The notes below the pieces were generated by a model. That model was not told the origin of the DNA and did no database searches. It saw nothing but the letters and a program-made list of their open reading frames with translations. From Austropuccinia psidii (Eukaryota; Basidiomycota; Pucciniomycetes; Pucciniales; Sphaerophragmiaceae), in the NCBI GenBank assembly GCA_023105745.1, contig JALGQZ010000019.1, forward strand, positions 2,976,001-3,040,000: a DNA stretch of 64,000 nucleotides. Direction: 5' to 3'. The position numbers and the translations under genes are program-made. The stretch's first letter is position 1. Each line of letters opens with the position of its first letter. Of the stretch, positions 19,870 through 31,066 are shown piece by piece.

Positions 19870-21548
19870 ATGTTTTACGCAATCATCAAGTCTAAAACTG
19901 TAGCCATTAGATCCTCCAATTTCTTTTGCAGCTTTGTCAATATCTCATTGTCAGCCCCTCCAACTTCAAGGCTAAGTTGTGTTGCACGTTGCTTTGACTT
20001 ACTCAAGCAGGAGGCAAGGTATTCAACCGCTCCCCATTTGAGTCCAAGAGGATTAGTTGAATTTGTTGTTGGTTCCACATATGGATTGGGCGCAATCACA
20101 TTGTATGAGACTAAACTAATGGATTCAAACAGAACATTTGCCCAAAAATGCTTAATTGGATTGAAGGGGTAAAGAAGCCTCTGAACCATTGGGAAGAATG
20201 AGTGTTCAGATTTTGGGATATTATCTGGAGTTTTAGCCAATTCCAAATGTTATTATTAATAAATTCTTCTGTTTCTGTTGCCTTAAAAAATTAAACCCTA
20301 TATATTTCAATGCATATCATTTTAGTCATCAGCCAAATCATAATTTATCATTCACAAAGATAAAAATCACCTGAAATCTCAAGCTCTTCAAGCCAGGATA
20401 ACATTTTAAACTCTTGCTTACTGATCACCTTAATACCAACAGGCAGGAATGTATCAGAATCATTTGTTGGTAAATTCTCCCATCAATTTATTTAAACACT
20501 CTTGATATTATCAAGCCCCCTTTTCCATGATTCTTGAGTAATATTGGAATGATCATTCAAAATATCTCCAAACTCTTCAATGCAGGATAAAAATGCTCCT
20601 TTAACATTAGCATAGGATGACACTTTTGGGCTCAGGGTCAGGCATTATATCAGTCATATCTTGACCAATTGTATCATGTTTAATTGTCTCCCTTTGGTGA
20701 AATTATTGAGTATTTTGAGGAGAGGCAGGAGGGTTTTTATTATGGATTGTTTAATTGAGTATGTGGGGCTTTCAGTATGCAGAGGTTCATTATCAATAGT
20801 GTCTACATCAATATTGATCATGTCATCACCTTGATCCTGGGAATCATTTGCAACTTCAAAGGTACAGCCTTTTTTTGTTGGTTTTTTTGGTGGCATTTAT
20901 ATTTGGTCTTTTTCCTAAACCTTTTACTGGAACTCCAATTACCACTTAATATCCTTTGGGTAGAGAGTTTCTCACCCCCACACCTGACCATGTATTGAAA
21001 GCAGCCATTTTTAACATTTTTGTATTGAATTAGTAATGGACTTATGGTTCAAATCCATTTTGAGGAGGCTCATTGCTCCAGCAAGCTTTTGACATGCATA
21101 ATCAGGAATATTACTATATTTTTGCATTTTTTACAGCCTTGGGATTTTTTGAGCAATGTTTGAGACAAATTGTTCCTTGGATATAATTTCAACCTTGCCA
21201 CTGAAAATTATGTCATCTTGCCCAGGCTCTTCTGTTGGTGCACAAGGTCAAACATTTTTTCCTTCTCATAGTGTTTAAGATTTGGTTTTTAAGCGCTTGG
21301 AGGCCAAGCTGAAATAAATTATATGACAAAACTATCAGGTTTTGAGAGATTACACATATTCAAGATGAATGTATGCTCAAATTCTGGAAGAACTGGTGGA
21401 TCTTGATTATTTTCCTGTGTCAGTGTCTCTAATTCAATTCCTAACTCCTGACTACTGACCATATCACAGATGTCACTTCCACTATCTGGGGCTGAAGTTC
21501 ATAGGTCATTGAAATCAGTTGAACTTTCAGGGGTTTGGGGCATCGCGC
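19870..21548 (-). pseudogene. Decayed multi-part gene of a family repeated in this genome type
   Basis: On the minus strand a start MPQTPESSTDFNDL (about 21542) leads, through several stops, to ELETLTQENNQDPPVLPEFE and FILNMCNLSKPDSFVI, then in a second frame to CAPTEEPGQDDIIFSGKVEI. A later segment starts MPPKKPTKKGCTFEV (20896), followed by NVKGAFLSCIEEFGDILNDH, FLPVGIKVISKQEFKMLSWL and a 123-codon open segment (KHFWANVLFESISLVSYNVI ... LTKLQKKLEDLMATVLDL) ending at 19875. A GTGATTT donor near 20370 may mark an intron. From memory these segments match uncharacterised proteins found many times in A. psidii. Function unknown; it could be a host family or part of another mobile element. At least four stops and two frame changes make it a pseudogene. 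Confidence 0.45.
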
Positions 21549-22489
21549 AGGTAGTGATATTGAATAAATAGTTGGTAACAAGTTGATTGATAAATTGATT
21601 GAAAATTGTTTGATAAAAAGATCAAAATTGAAGAAAAAAGGGGGAAGTTCTATAGTTTGTGGAAGTAAATGAAAATCAAGATATTAATGATTAATTTTTT
21701 ATTAGGTAATATAAATATAGAGGAATTTTGGAAAGTTTGAAAGATTTTGAATATCAATTTAAATTAGCTCAATATTTAGTGAGTTTTCTATAAAAACAGA
21801 CATTTTAGAACCACAATCTGACCAAAAGAAACCTGCTCATAAACAGCCTTGGAGAATTCCATCAATTTCTATCAAGCTTGTATTACATTTGCTAAAATTT
21901 CATTTGTCAGGAAATTCAAGGAGGTGATGTGTTGCAAATTATTTCATCTCATTAAAATGAAATCACTTTCCTGTGAGAAATTTAATAAAATTGACTAGTG
22001 AGAAACCTACTAAAGTGAATTCTTGAAATATTCAACCCTCATGAGGTAAGGAATAAGCAAAGAATTCCATTTGAATTCTATGAAATAAAATGGTTCTGTC
22101 ACAGAAACAGAAGACAAAATTTTGGTCTTAAATAGTCCACTTATTAGGTCTTAATTTGTGATTCTCAATATTCAAACCCTAACCACAACATTGTGAATAT
22201 TCCCACAAATTTTCCCCCAGCAGATGTTGGCAGAGAAGTACATTCAGCATATTTCTGTGATTGGGTTAATCATGCAGACCAACAAGCCACCTTACCCTAT
22301 GACTCTAAAAACGTATTATAATGGCATTTCACTCATACCAAGTTGAGGGGGAGAATTGGTGATTGGTAATTGAGAATCATTTGTGAGACAGTTGGTTGCT
22401 GAAATGAAAGACTTGTGTGGAAAAATTTGAACCCTGTAAATTACCATTGAGTGTGATATTAATTGCCAAAGGAAATCATGCATAAGCAA
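21549..22489. other. No gene seen
   Basis: AT-rich DNA without a supported gene. No retroelement terminus was found. Confidence 0.5.
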
Positions 22490-23290
22490 ATGTTTGCAAG
22501 AGCATAAGAATGGTGCTCAATTGGGGAAATGAACAGCCTTCCATGTGGAAGCCATTCATTGCGTGAGCGCAAGGATGGGAAATTGAAAAAATGAGGGCGG
22601 TGTGGGACGGTAAGCATGGTAAGCTCATGATAACATGAGGGAGGACACGGAAGCATAAGGATGGTAAAGGGAAGAAAAGTGGAAGACAATGTGTGCATGA
22701 GCTTAAGGATGGTCAATTGGGAAAATGATTGGGCATTGGGGCAGAACCCAAACTAAGTGCAAGAATAAGGATAATAAATTGTGAACATTAGAGAGCACTG
22801 GAGGAGTGTTAGGATCGTAAGTGGTGGAGAGTATTAGGTGGGGGTGTGGACACATAAGGATGGGGTGGTGCAGTGGGAGTAATATCTGTAAGGTGCTGCA
22901 GAAGCATAAGTATGGTAAGGGGTGGAGAGGAATTGGTGGGGGCAAAGAAGGGCAATGAGGGGTGAAAGCAGACATGTGGCTGTGGGGTTGTAGGCATATA
23001 TTTAGGGCACTGTGGGTGGCAGAGAGAATTAGGAATGGGTGTTGGGAAGTGTAAGGATGAGGTGGCAGGGTCAGAGTCATATATTGAGGGTGCTGCGGGA
23101 GCATAAGAATGGTCAATGGTGGAGAGAATGGGGTTGGGGTGTGGAAGCATAAGGATGGTTGAGTGCTGACATGGGGTGTCCTGGTTGGACGCATATCTAT
23201 AGAGCAATGTAGGAGCATAAGTATGGTAAGGGGCAGAGAGGATTCCGTGGGGGTGTGGAAGCATAAGGATGGGTGATTTCAGAGCTGTGG
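22490..23290 (+). repeat. G-rich degenerate minisatellite
   Basis: The plus strand repeats GAAGCATAAGGATGGT-type cores about eight times (near 22498, 22641, 22845, 22900, 23085, 23140, 23212 and 23262), joined by AAGGGGTGGAGAGAATT and GTGGGGGTGTG words at irregular spacing of about 50-200 bases. Two long overlapping minus-strand open frames rich in Pro, His, Thr and Ser are products of the repeat. The region is clearly richer in GC and more strand-asymmetric than its flanks. Confidence 0.75.
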
Positions 23291-23711
23291 TTGTGGGAGT
23301 GGAATCATCTCTTGGTCAAAGCATACAAAGCATTGGCCACTGGCAGAGATGATGAGCAAGTGTTGTGGAAGCCAATTTGTGCATGAGAGTAGGCATGGAA
23401 AAGGGGTGAGATGCTCAGGAGGTGGGGAGGAAGTCATCCAATGCACAAATATCAGCATGCCAAACTGCTGCCTTGCACCACAAAGTGTAATTACCCAAAA
23501 ATTGCAAATGATGTGGATATGGGGTTTTGCTTTGAGTGACATACTCATGTGACACATTTGACAATTGAAATTGTCTTTATGCAGAGGTGATGTGATAAAC
23601 TAAATTCAGTGACCATAATGTGACACTAAAGTGACTGAAGAAAGATCTTATATTGGCAGTGGTGCAATGTGAAGTCAATTGCGGCAATTGATGTGACATT
23701 TGCCCTGGTGT
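23291..23711. other. No gene seen
   Basis: Short GTGATGTGACA/AATGTGACA words recur near 23540-23700. No supported coding sequence. Confidence 0.45.
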
Positions 23712-23932
23712 ATTCTTTGTCTTGCCATACTTATTTTTGAATTTAATTAAGACATATGAAAACAGTTCAACTTTGATTGAGAGAAATCTTGACTCAAGAA
23801 TTTCATCTTTCTTGAAAACTTGACGAAAACTTTGAGGATTCTGGCCGATGAAGTCCACCCCCCTCTCTGGCTACACATTTTCCCAATGTGATAAGGCATC
23901 TGGTAGGTGGCCAGTCTACCTGGGTGGTAAGT
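23712..23932 (-). pseudogene. pol: F2e: RNase H/integrase linker fragment (right half of a split F2 pol)
   Basis: Read from 23932 leftwards it starts ACTTACCACCCAGG and encodes a version of the F2 linker: TYHPGRLATY, then RGVDFIGQNPQSFRQVFKKD and ESRFLSIKVELFS. The F2d copy at 50765-51040 has the same order. It begins exactly where F2c (ending 28058) stops, with a 5-bp overlap, so both are halves of one F2 copy split by F1-gamma. Similarity ends near 23712. Confidence 0.7.
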
Positions 23933-26092
23933 TGTAAGCTTTGTCTATGAAACTCTTGATAATAGTAACAATGTCAAGAGTACTATGACTGTCCTCAGTA
24001 GAAAAATATAATATAACAAAATATCATAACCACAAATTAAATATAATATTAAAACTAATTATATTGAAAAAATTAATTATTATTTTATAATATAGTAAAA
24101 AATATTAATAATTATAATAAATTATAATTATTCTATTATTGTTATATTCACTGACAGTTATAATAATGAGAAGTGTAAAGCTCTCAATGAGACAATTACA
24201 CATGGGAAATATAAATATTTAACCACTTATAAATAATATGAATATTAGTTATAGAAACAAATTATAACACACATTGTGCAGATATAATTCTTATTGAAAA
24301 ATTCTTTATCAAAAAAAACTAATAATAGATAAAAAATATAGAATATTGGAGAAAAACTTACTTATAATATACATTTAATACAACAAGTAAAATACAACAT
24401 CTATTATATTAAATAATTTAATAAGCTAAAAACACGCCAAAAATTAATACTTTAAAAGATAAAACAACTTTTTATAATAAAAAATATGATTGAAGAGTTT
24501 TTAAGAGGAATTTGTGGATTTTAAAAGATATTTTAAAGACAATAATTTTATAAAATAAAATATATTATTTGGTGATTACAACAATAATATGAATTATATT
24601 CTTTCAATTCTTCAATTTAAAATTAATAAAGAATAAATCAACTTATAAATTACCTTAATAATAATATTTTATATGTAATAAAACCTTCCCTCTTTAAATG
24701 TATAATATTATTGGATTGAATTGAATTGATTTGATGGACAAAAACAGTGATGAATAGACTCTTTTTATGTCTACAGAAAAGCCCCCATGATTAATAGTGG
24801 ATATAGAGGGCATTCTCAGGGTAAAGCTGAAAAACCATACTTAAACATAAGGTTCTTAACTTAAGGTAACTTATGTTTAATTCCAATTTAAAGTTACTGG
24901 TGTTATTCTTAACTCCAAGTAGCTTTGATCCTCATTTAAGCTGATTATCTTAAGTTTTAATATAAACTAGGTTTGTTTATATTAAATTTAATCACATGAA
25001 AAACTTGAAAATAAAGTTTCAAGGAAAAATCTCTTAAACTCAATTTTTAATTAATTTTCTCCAAGAATAATTAAAAGAGTATTTTTCCAGGCTAATTACC
25101 AAGAAAACCTGTTTATAAAAGATACTTAAAATTGAATATATACACAGATAACATTGAACTGCAAGCTGTGGAAATTGCAAGCAAATCCATTAAGATTTGG
25201 ATTTCTAATGAATTTTTGAAGTAATTTCTATTTTTCCATATAAAATAGCAATACACAATAAACCTTACCTTTTGATAAGGTTTTAATGCTTGTAGATTTA
25301 ATGTTTTAAGCTTATTTAATATTTTTATGCTTAATTAAGCTTTGACAGCTCTTAAAGCCTTAATTTCAAGCTTGCATACTGGGATTTACCCTGTGGAAGG
25401 TTGGAATTCCTGCCCAAATTGGGATAAAAACAGCTCAAACTTTAAATTTGGATCAAAGTCTAATCTTAAAGTTTGATTAGGGTTGAAAATCCTCCAATAC
25501 AGGGGTACAAACTTAATTGAATCCTTGCAGATCCAAAAGGTTGGGTAACCCAGCTCTCTTTCTCTTTGCTTTGTCCCACCTTTTTGCGTGGATTTTGCCC
25601 TCTTATTTATTAAAAGCTATACTATGGCGTTAAACACTTTCAAATTGAGCCCATGCAGGATTTAAATCCTGTATGGCAAATCCTTATTTGATTCAGTAAA
25701 TATACACAACACCTCAATTTCAATTAAAGTTTTTGTAAGTTTGCATAAACTTTATGCAACTTTAAATTTAAGCTTCTTTAAGCTTAAATGTAACAATTTG
25801 AAAAAATGTTAAAAATGTTACACTAGTACTGTGCGATTCTTAAATCTTCCAATAACTTAAGAAATAAGCATTTTTGTGTATAACACCCTATGGGTGTAAC
25901 CTAGGTTATTTTTGGTGCAGAAGACAAAAATGACATAATAATTATAACTTTGTTTATCCAAACAAATGTTAACCTATTTCTTGTTATTTTTTATTTGAAT
26001 TTCAACTTAAAAGTCTGTTCAAGACTCAATCAACTGTATTTAAAGCTCTTTGTGTACTTATGGGTATGTCATACATACCTCACAGGCTCACA
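23933..26092 (-). repeat. 3' LTR of the rearranged F1-gamma element
   Basis: On the minus strand it starts TGTGAGCCTGTGAGG and ends GCTTACA, and matches 28059-30188 and 31067-33258. The adjoining 5 bases (minus strand ACTTA) match four of five with the GCTTA before 28059. Confidence 0.85.
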
Positions 26093-26104
26093 TTCCCTAC
26101 CACC
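26093..26104 (-). other. Polypurine tract of F1-gamma
   Basis: Minus-strand GGTGGTAGGGAA touches the LTR; F1-beta has the identical tract (59935-59946). Confidence 0.75.
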
Positions 26105-26226
26105 AAAAAATATTTCACAACAATTCTTTTTAGTAGTATACCCCCAAGTTACTTGGGGGGGTATCATCCACTGTCCAACCCCTCTACTTATACTTTTAAG
26201 TATGTAGAGAACACCATTAAGATGTT

Positions 26227-27250
26227 TTATTGAGGAATTGGTCTTCTCTCATTTCTGGATCTTCTGAGAAATGTTTGGGAATCAGGTATCTTTTCTGCTA
26301 CAATCCATTCATCTTCATGTTGTGGATTTTTGTACCTGACCAAGTATTCTATTTCATCTTTTCCCCTGTGTCTTCTTTCTTTTATGACTTTTAGTACTTT
26401 CTTCTCTTCAGTTTGATCAAGTGGAGGTACTTCTAAGGGTGTTTCATTACTTAAAGGAAATAATTCCTTATTGCTTGAAGTGTAAGGCTTTACTAGACTA
26501 ACAAGAAAAGCTGGATGTTTGTTTTCCAATTCTCCTCAAAATTGTACCTGTACTGCGTTTTTCCCATGAAGGGCTTTAATAATATATGGTCATGCAAAGG
26601 AATCTTTGAGTTTTTTTGGACCTTCAATATTATTAAAGATCAATGTTGAAACTATTATTAAGTCCCCTACTTTGAATTCTGGGCTTTTATTACTTTTATC
26701 CCATTTCTGTCGAGCATATTCAAAGGCATCATTCATTATTTGTTTTGCATGATGCCTCACTTTATCAAGCAATAATTTAAATCTTGAAGCAGTTGGATGA
26801 ATCTCAACTAAATCTTGCTTCAAAGTATCAACTGGAAGTTTAGGGTTCCATGCTTTTTCCAACCTTGCAGGAGTATTGCCTGTTGAAGCATGGATAGAAG
26901 TTTTCTAGGCTAATTCCAATGCTGGTATAAGAGTACACCAATCATGGGTAAAGCCATCAGAATCTTTAAACTCCAGGCCATAATCAAAAAGGTTTCTGAT
27001 CATGTCCTCAAGGGTTTGAATCATTCTTTCTGCTAACCCATCTGTTTGTGGATGGTATGCTGTTGAGAATGATAGTTTTGTACCAAAATCCTTATGTATA
27101 TTAGTCCATAAGGCTGATGTAATTTTTGGGATTCTATCACTAATGATATTTTTCAAGAGACCAGTATGGGATATGACTCTGTTCCAAATGAAAAGAGCTG
27201 TATTCATAGCTGTGTCATCATTGTGACATGGTAAACAGATTGGGGCTTTA
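26227..27250 (-). pseudogene. pol: F1-gamma integrase C-terminal half with chromodomain-like end
   Basis: From about 27250 leftwards: KAPICLPCHNDDTAMN, the second catalytic Asp in IISDRIPKITSALW (Asp kept, normal DP changed), [17 protein letters not shown] with the catalytic Glu, then a stop/frame change near 26880. The tail MEKAWNPKLPVDTLKQDLVE, FKVGDLIIVSTLIFNN and a C-terminal VLKVIKERRHRGKDEIEYLV...DEWIVAEKI chromodomain-like fold follow. The first catalytic Asp, the zinc region and all earlier Pol are cut away at the junction with F2c near 27250. Confidence 0.75.
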
Positions 27251-28058
27251 ATCAATGTTCCTGCTTCATTCCAGAATATTGTGAATTATATCTTTGCAGA
27301 TTTCTTGGATATTTTTGTTGTAGTCTACCTCAATGATATTATGATCTTCTCTAGTTCTGAGGAGGAAAACTTCAAACATGTGGCCTCTGTCCTCCAAATA
27401 CTGAGAGGCAATAATTTTTTTGCTAAAGCCTCCAAGTGTGGAATACTTGGGCTATGTTGTTTCAAGTGATGGCCTGAAGAGAGATTCTTCAGAAGTTCAG
27501 AATATCCTCAATTGGCTGTAGCCACAGAACACCTGGCCCCTTCAATATTTTCTTGGCTTTGCAAAGCTCTTTAATCATTCCATTGAACATTTCTCCAAAA
27601 TAAATTACTGCTCTGACTTCTCTTCTTAAAAAATATTCTCCCTTTATCTTCAATGAGGAAGCTCTTAGGCAGTGTCAGATACTCAAAGAGGCTTTCACCA
27701 CTGATCCTATCCTTTCTCATTTTGATTCTTCTCTACCAACTATTGTAGAGACTGATGCTCCTGATTATGCCTTGGGTGCTGTACTGAGCCAGGTGAATGA
27801 ATCAGGAAAACATTCCATTGCATTTAATAGCCGCAAGCTCCTCCCAGATGAGGTTAACTATTAAATTCATGAAAAGTATCTCCTTAGCATAGTTTGAGCT
27901 CTCAAGTGCTGAAAAGCTTTTCTTCTTTCTCTTTATGATCCTTTTGAAGTCTCAAGAGACCACTCTTGCCTCCAATATTTTATGTCTTCAAAAGTCCTTA
28001 CTCTTTTTCAAGCCCACTGGGCCCAATTTCTCTCTTAATTCCATTTCACTATTGCTTA
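27251..28058 (+). pseudogene. pol: F2c: RT palm to RNase H fragment (left half of a split F2 pol)
   Basis: It begins inside the RT palm (PASFQNIVNYIFADFLDIF) and includes the active-site box, which reads YLND instead of YLDD (27326-27337). It goes on in shifting frames through the connection region (FAKASKCGI) and RNase H ([27 protein letters not shown]) to HFTIAY, where it stops at GCTTA against the F1-gamma LTR. Numerous stops and indels. Its left edge is a head-to-head joint with F1-gamma integrase. Confidence 0.75.
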
Positions 28059-30188
28059 TGTGAGTCTGTGAGGTATATATGACATACCCATAAGGCCACA
28101 AATAACTTTACATACAGCTGATTTAGTCTTGAAAAGACTTTTCAGCTGAAATTAAAATAATAAATAACAAAAAAAAGTATAAATTATGTTTGGATAAACA
28201 AAGTTATAATTATTATTTCATTTTTGGATTCTACACCAAGAATAAACTAGGGTACACCCATAGGGTGTTATACCCAAAAATGCTTATTTCTTAAATTATT
28301 GGAAGATTTAAGAATCTCACAGTACTAGTGTAACTTTTTTGATTTTTTTTAAAATTGTTAAATTTAAGCTCAAATAAGCATAAATTTAAATTTGGATAAG
28401 GTTCATGAAAACTTACCAAAATTTTAGTTAAAATTGAGGTGTTGTGTATATTTACTGAATTGGCTAAGGATTTGCCATACAGGATGTAAATCCTGTGTGG
28501 CCTCAATTTAAAATTGTTTAAGGCCATAGTATGGCTTTTAATAAATAAAAGTGCAAAATCCATGCAAAAAGGTAGGACAGAGGAAAAAGACCAAACAGAG
28601 CTGGGGCACCCAGCTTTTTGGATCTTCAAGGATTCAATTGAGGTCGTCCACCTGTATTGGAGAATTTCCAACCTTATTTAAACTTTAAGATTAGACTTTG
28701 ATCCAACCTTAAAGTTTAAACTGTTTTTATCCCAATTTGGACAAGAATTTCAAGCTGCCAAAGGGTAAATCCCAATATGCAAACTTAAAATTAAAGTTTG
28801 AAGAGCTGTCAAAGGTTAAATAAGCTTAAAAATTTAAATTTACAATCATAAAACCTTATCAAAAGTCAAGGTTTGGTGTGCATTGCTATTTTATGTGGAA
28901 AATAGTAATAACTTCAAAAAATTATTAAAAATCCAATTCCCAATGGATTTGTCTGAAGGTTTCACACAGCTTGAAGTCTAATTTTATATGTGTTTACATT
29001 AAATTTTAAGAATCTTTTATAAACAGGTTTTCTTGCTAATTAGCCTGGAAAATTACTCTTTTAATTATACATGGAGAAAATTAATATTTCTTGATAATTA
29101 ATTAAAAAATTAAGTATAAGAAATTTTTGCTTGAAACTTTATTTCTAAGTTTTTCATTTGATTAAATTGACTATACACAAACTTATTTTATATTAAAACC
29201 TAAAATATTCATCTTCAATGAGGATTAAAGCTACTTGGAGTTCAGAATAACACCAGTAACTTTAAATTGGAGATAAAAATAAGTTAGCTTAAGTTAAGAA
29301 CCTCATTTTTAAGCATGGTTTTTCAGTTTTGACCTGAGAACGCCCTCTATATCCATTATGAATCCTGAGATCTGCTCTGTAGTCATAAAAAGAGTCTATT
29401 CATCACTGTTTGTGTCCATCAAATAAAATCAATCCAATCCAATAATATTAGAAATTTAAACAGGTAAAGTTTTATCACATATAAAATTTATTCTTAAAGT
29501 AATTATTAAATTATTTTATCATTTAATAATTTCAAATTAAAGAATTGAGATCATAAAATTAGGATTATTGCTGTAATCACCAAATAATATATTTTCTTTT
29601 ATAAAATTATTGTCTTTGAAATATCTCTTGAACTACCCAAATTTCTTTTAAAAACTCTTTAATCATATTTTTAATTACAAAAAGTTGTTTTATGTTTTAA
29701 AATATTAATTTTTGGCGTATTTTTAACTTATAATAATTATTTAATATAATAACTGTTGGATTTGACTTGTTGTATTAAATATATATTATAAATCAGTTTT
29801 TCTCTAAAATTCTATACTTTTTTTATCTATTATTAGTTTTTTTTATATCAAACTTCTCTATAAGATTTATATCTGCACAGTGTGTGTTATAGTTTCTTTT
29901 TATAAGTAATATTCATATTATTTATAGGTGGTTAAATATCTATATTTTCCATGTGTAATTGTCTCATTAAGAGCTTTACACTTATTATTGTTATAACTGT
30001 CAGTGACTATAACAGTAATAGATTAATTATAATTGATTATAGTTATTTTTTATTATTATTATATTATATAATAATTAAATTTAATTTGTGGTTATAATAT
30101 CTTGTTATATTATATTTTTCTACTGAGGACATTCATAGTAATCTTGATATTGCTATTATTATCAAGGGTTTCATAGAAAAGCCTTACA
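28059..30188 (+). repeat. 5' LTR of the rearranged F1-gamma element
   Basis: Starts TGTGAGTCTGTGAGG, ends GCCTTACA, followed two bases later by a primer-binding site. Preceded by GCTTA, the probable target duplication shared with ACTTA beside the 3' LTR. Confidence 0.85.
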
Positions 30189-30190
30189 TT

Positions 30191-30208
30191 TGGGGGCCTG
30201 GCTGCAAT
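30191..30208 (+). other. Probable primer-binding site of F1-gamma
   Basis: TGGGGGCCTGGCTGCAAT follows the LTR after two bases, in the same position and with the same TGGGGGCC start as in F1-alpha, but different after that. Confidence 0.6.
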
Positions 30209-30730
30209 TTTAACCAATTTTTTGGACAAAAATCATATTCTGGACCTGAATTTACTGTTGTTTGACGTAAAATTGCCATATTTATCTCAATATTGGCTTT
30301 TCTGGGGACTTATCCCTTATAAAGAATCTTCATAATATTAATAAAGTTATTCTTCTTAATAATATTGTTTAAAACAATATACTATTGAGTGACTTGGAAT
30401 AAATTTCTTTTTTCTAACTAGTGGCTTTTTCACATCACAGACATGAAGCTTATGCTTTGAGTTATTCTATTATAAAGTGAATAATAATACAATTTTTATT
30501 GATAACTTATTAATTGCATAATTATTATTTCTTTAAAAGAAATATAAAATCAAATAAAAAGATTTAAATATATTTATTAAAAACAGTTTTTTCTCTAATC
30601 TTTGGACATCTTTTCTTAATTTTGACGTAATTTTCCATAAATTACGTTAAAACAACTTTATCCAATAAGCCGAGTTTATAGGTTCTTCTTATTGTTGGAT
30701 AAAATAGATTATATTTTCGCTTTTTTCTAG

Positions 30731-31066
30731 TGTCATCCATGAGAGAAAGTTCTTCAGACTCTGAGGCATCAGAGTCTAGTATTGAAACTCAAAACAGCTC
30801 ACGCACCAAGGGGTTTGATCACCAAAGAACCCTTCAAAGGTCCAGCAAGGGAATTAAATTCATTTCTTAGTCCATTTTTCTCAAACTTGACGTGAAATGA
30901 CTCCTACTCAAAGTGGAAGCAACTACTCCATTCAAGCAAATGGATCTGGACCAGGACATTCAAGTCATAAATCCAAAAGAAAAGAATGCCAGCACAGAGG
31001 AGAGGCACAAATGGAGGATGCTAGAGCTTCCACCAGTTCCCAAAGGTTAGCCAGCACCTTAGACAC
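30731..31066 (+). pseudogene. gag: F1-gamma gag, N-terminal part
   Basis: A pyrimidine tract with TTTTTTCTAG precedes a leader frame (MRESSSDSEASESSIETQNS), matching the TAG-TGTC acceptor-like site of F1-alpha. The main start follows at 30897 (MTPTQSGSNYSIQANGSGPG) and runs to SSQRLASTLDT, where the solo LTR has landed. Low-complexity, polar N-terminus as in other F1 Gags. Confidence 0.7.

Noticed and set aside
22703..23264. Two long Pro/His/Thr-rich minus-strand frames, possibly a secreted repeat protein
   Set aside because: Both overlap in different frames and follow the minisatellite; neither has a credible signal peptide or start context.
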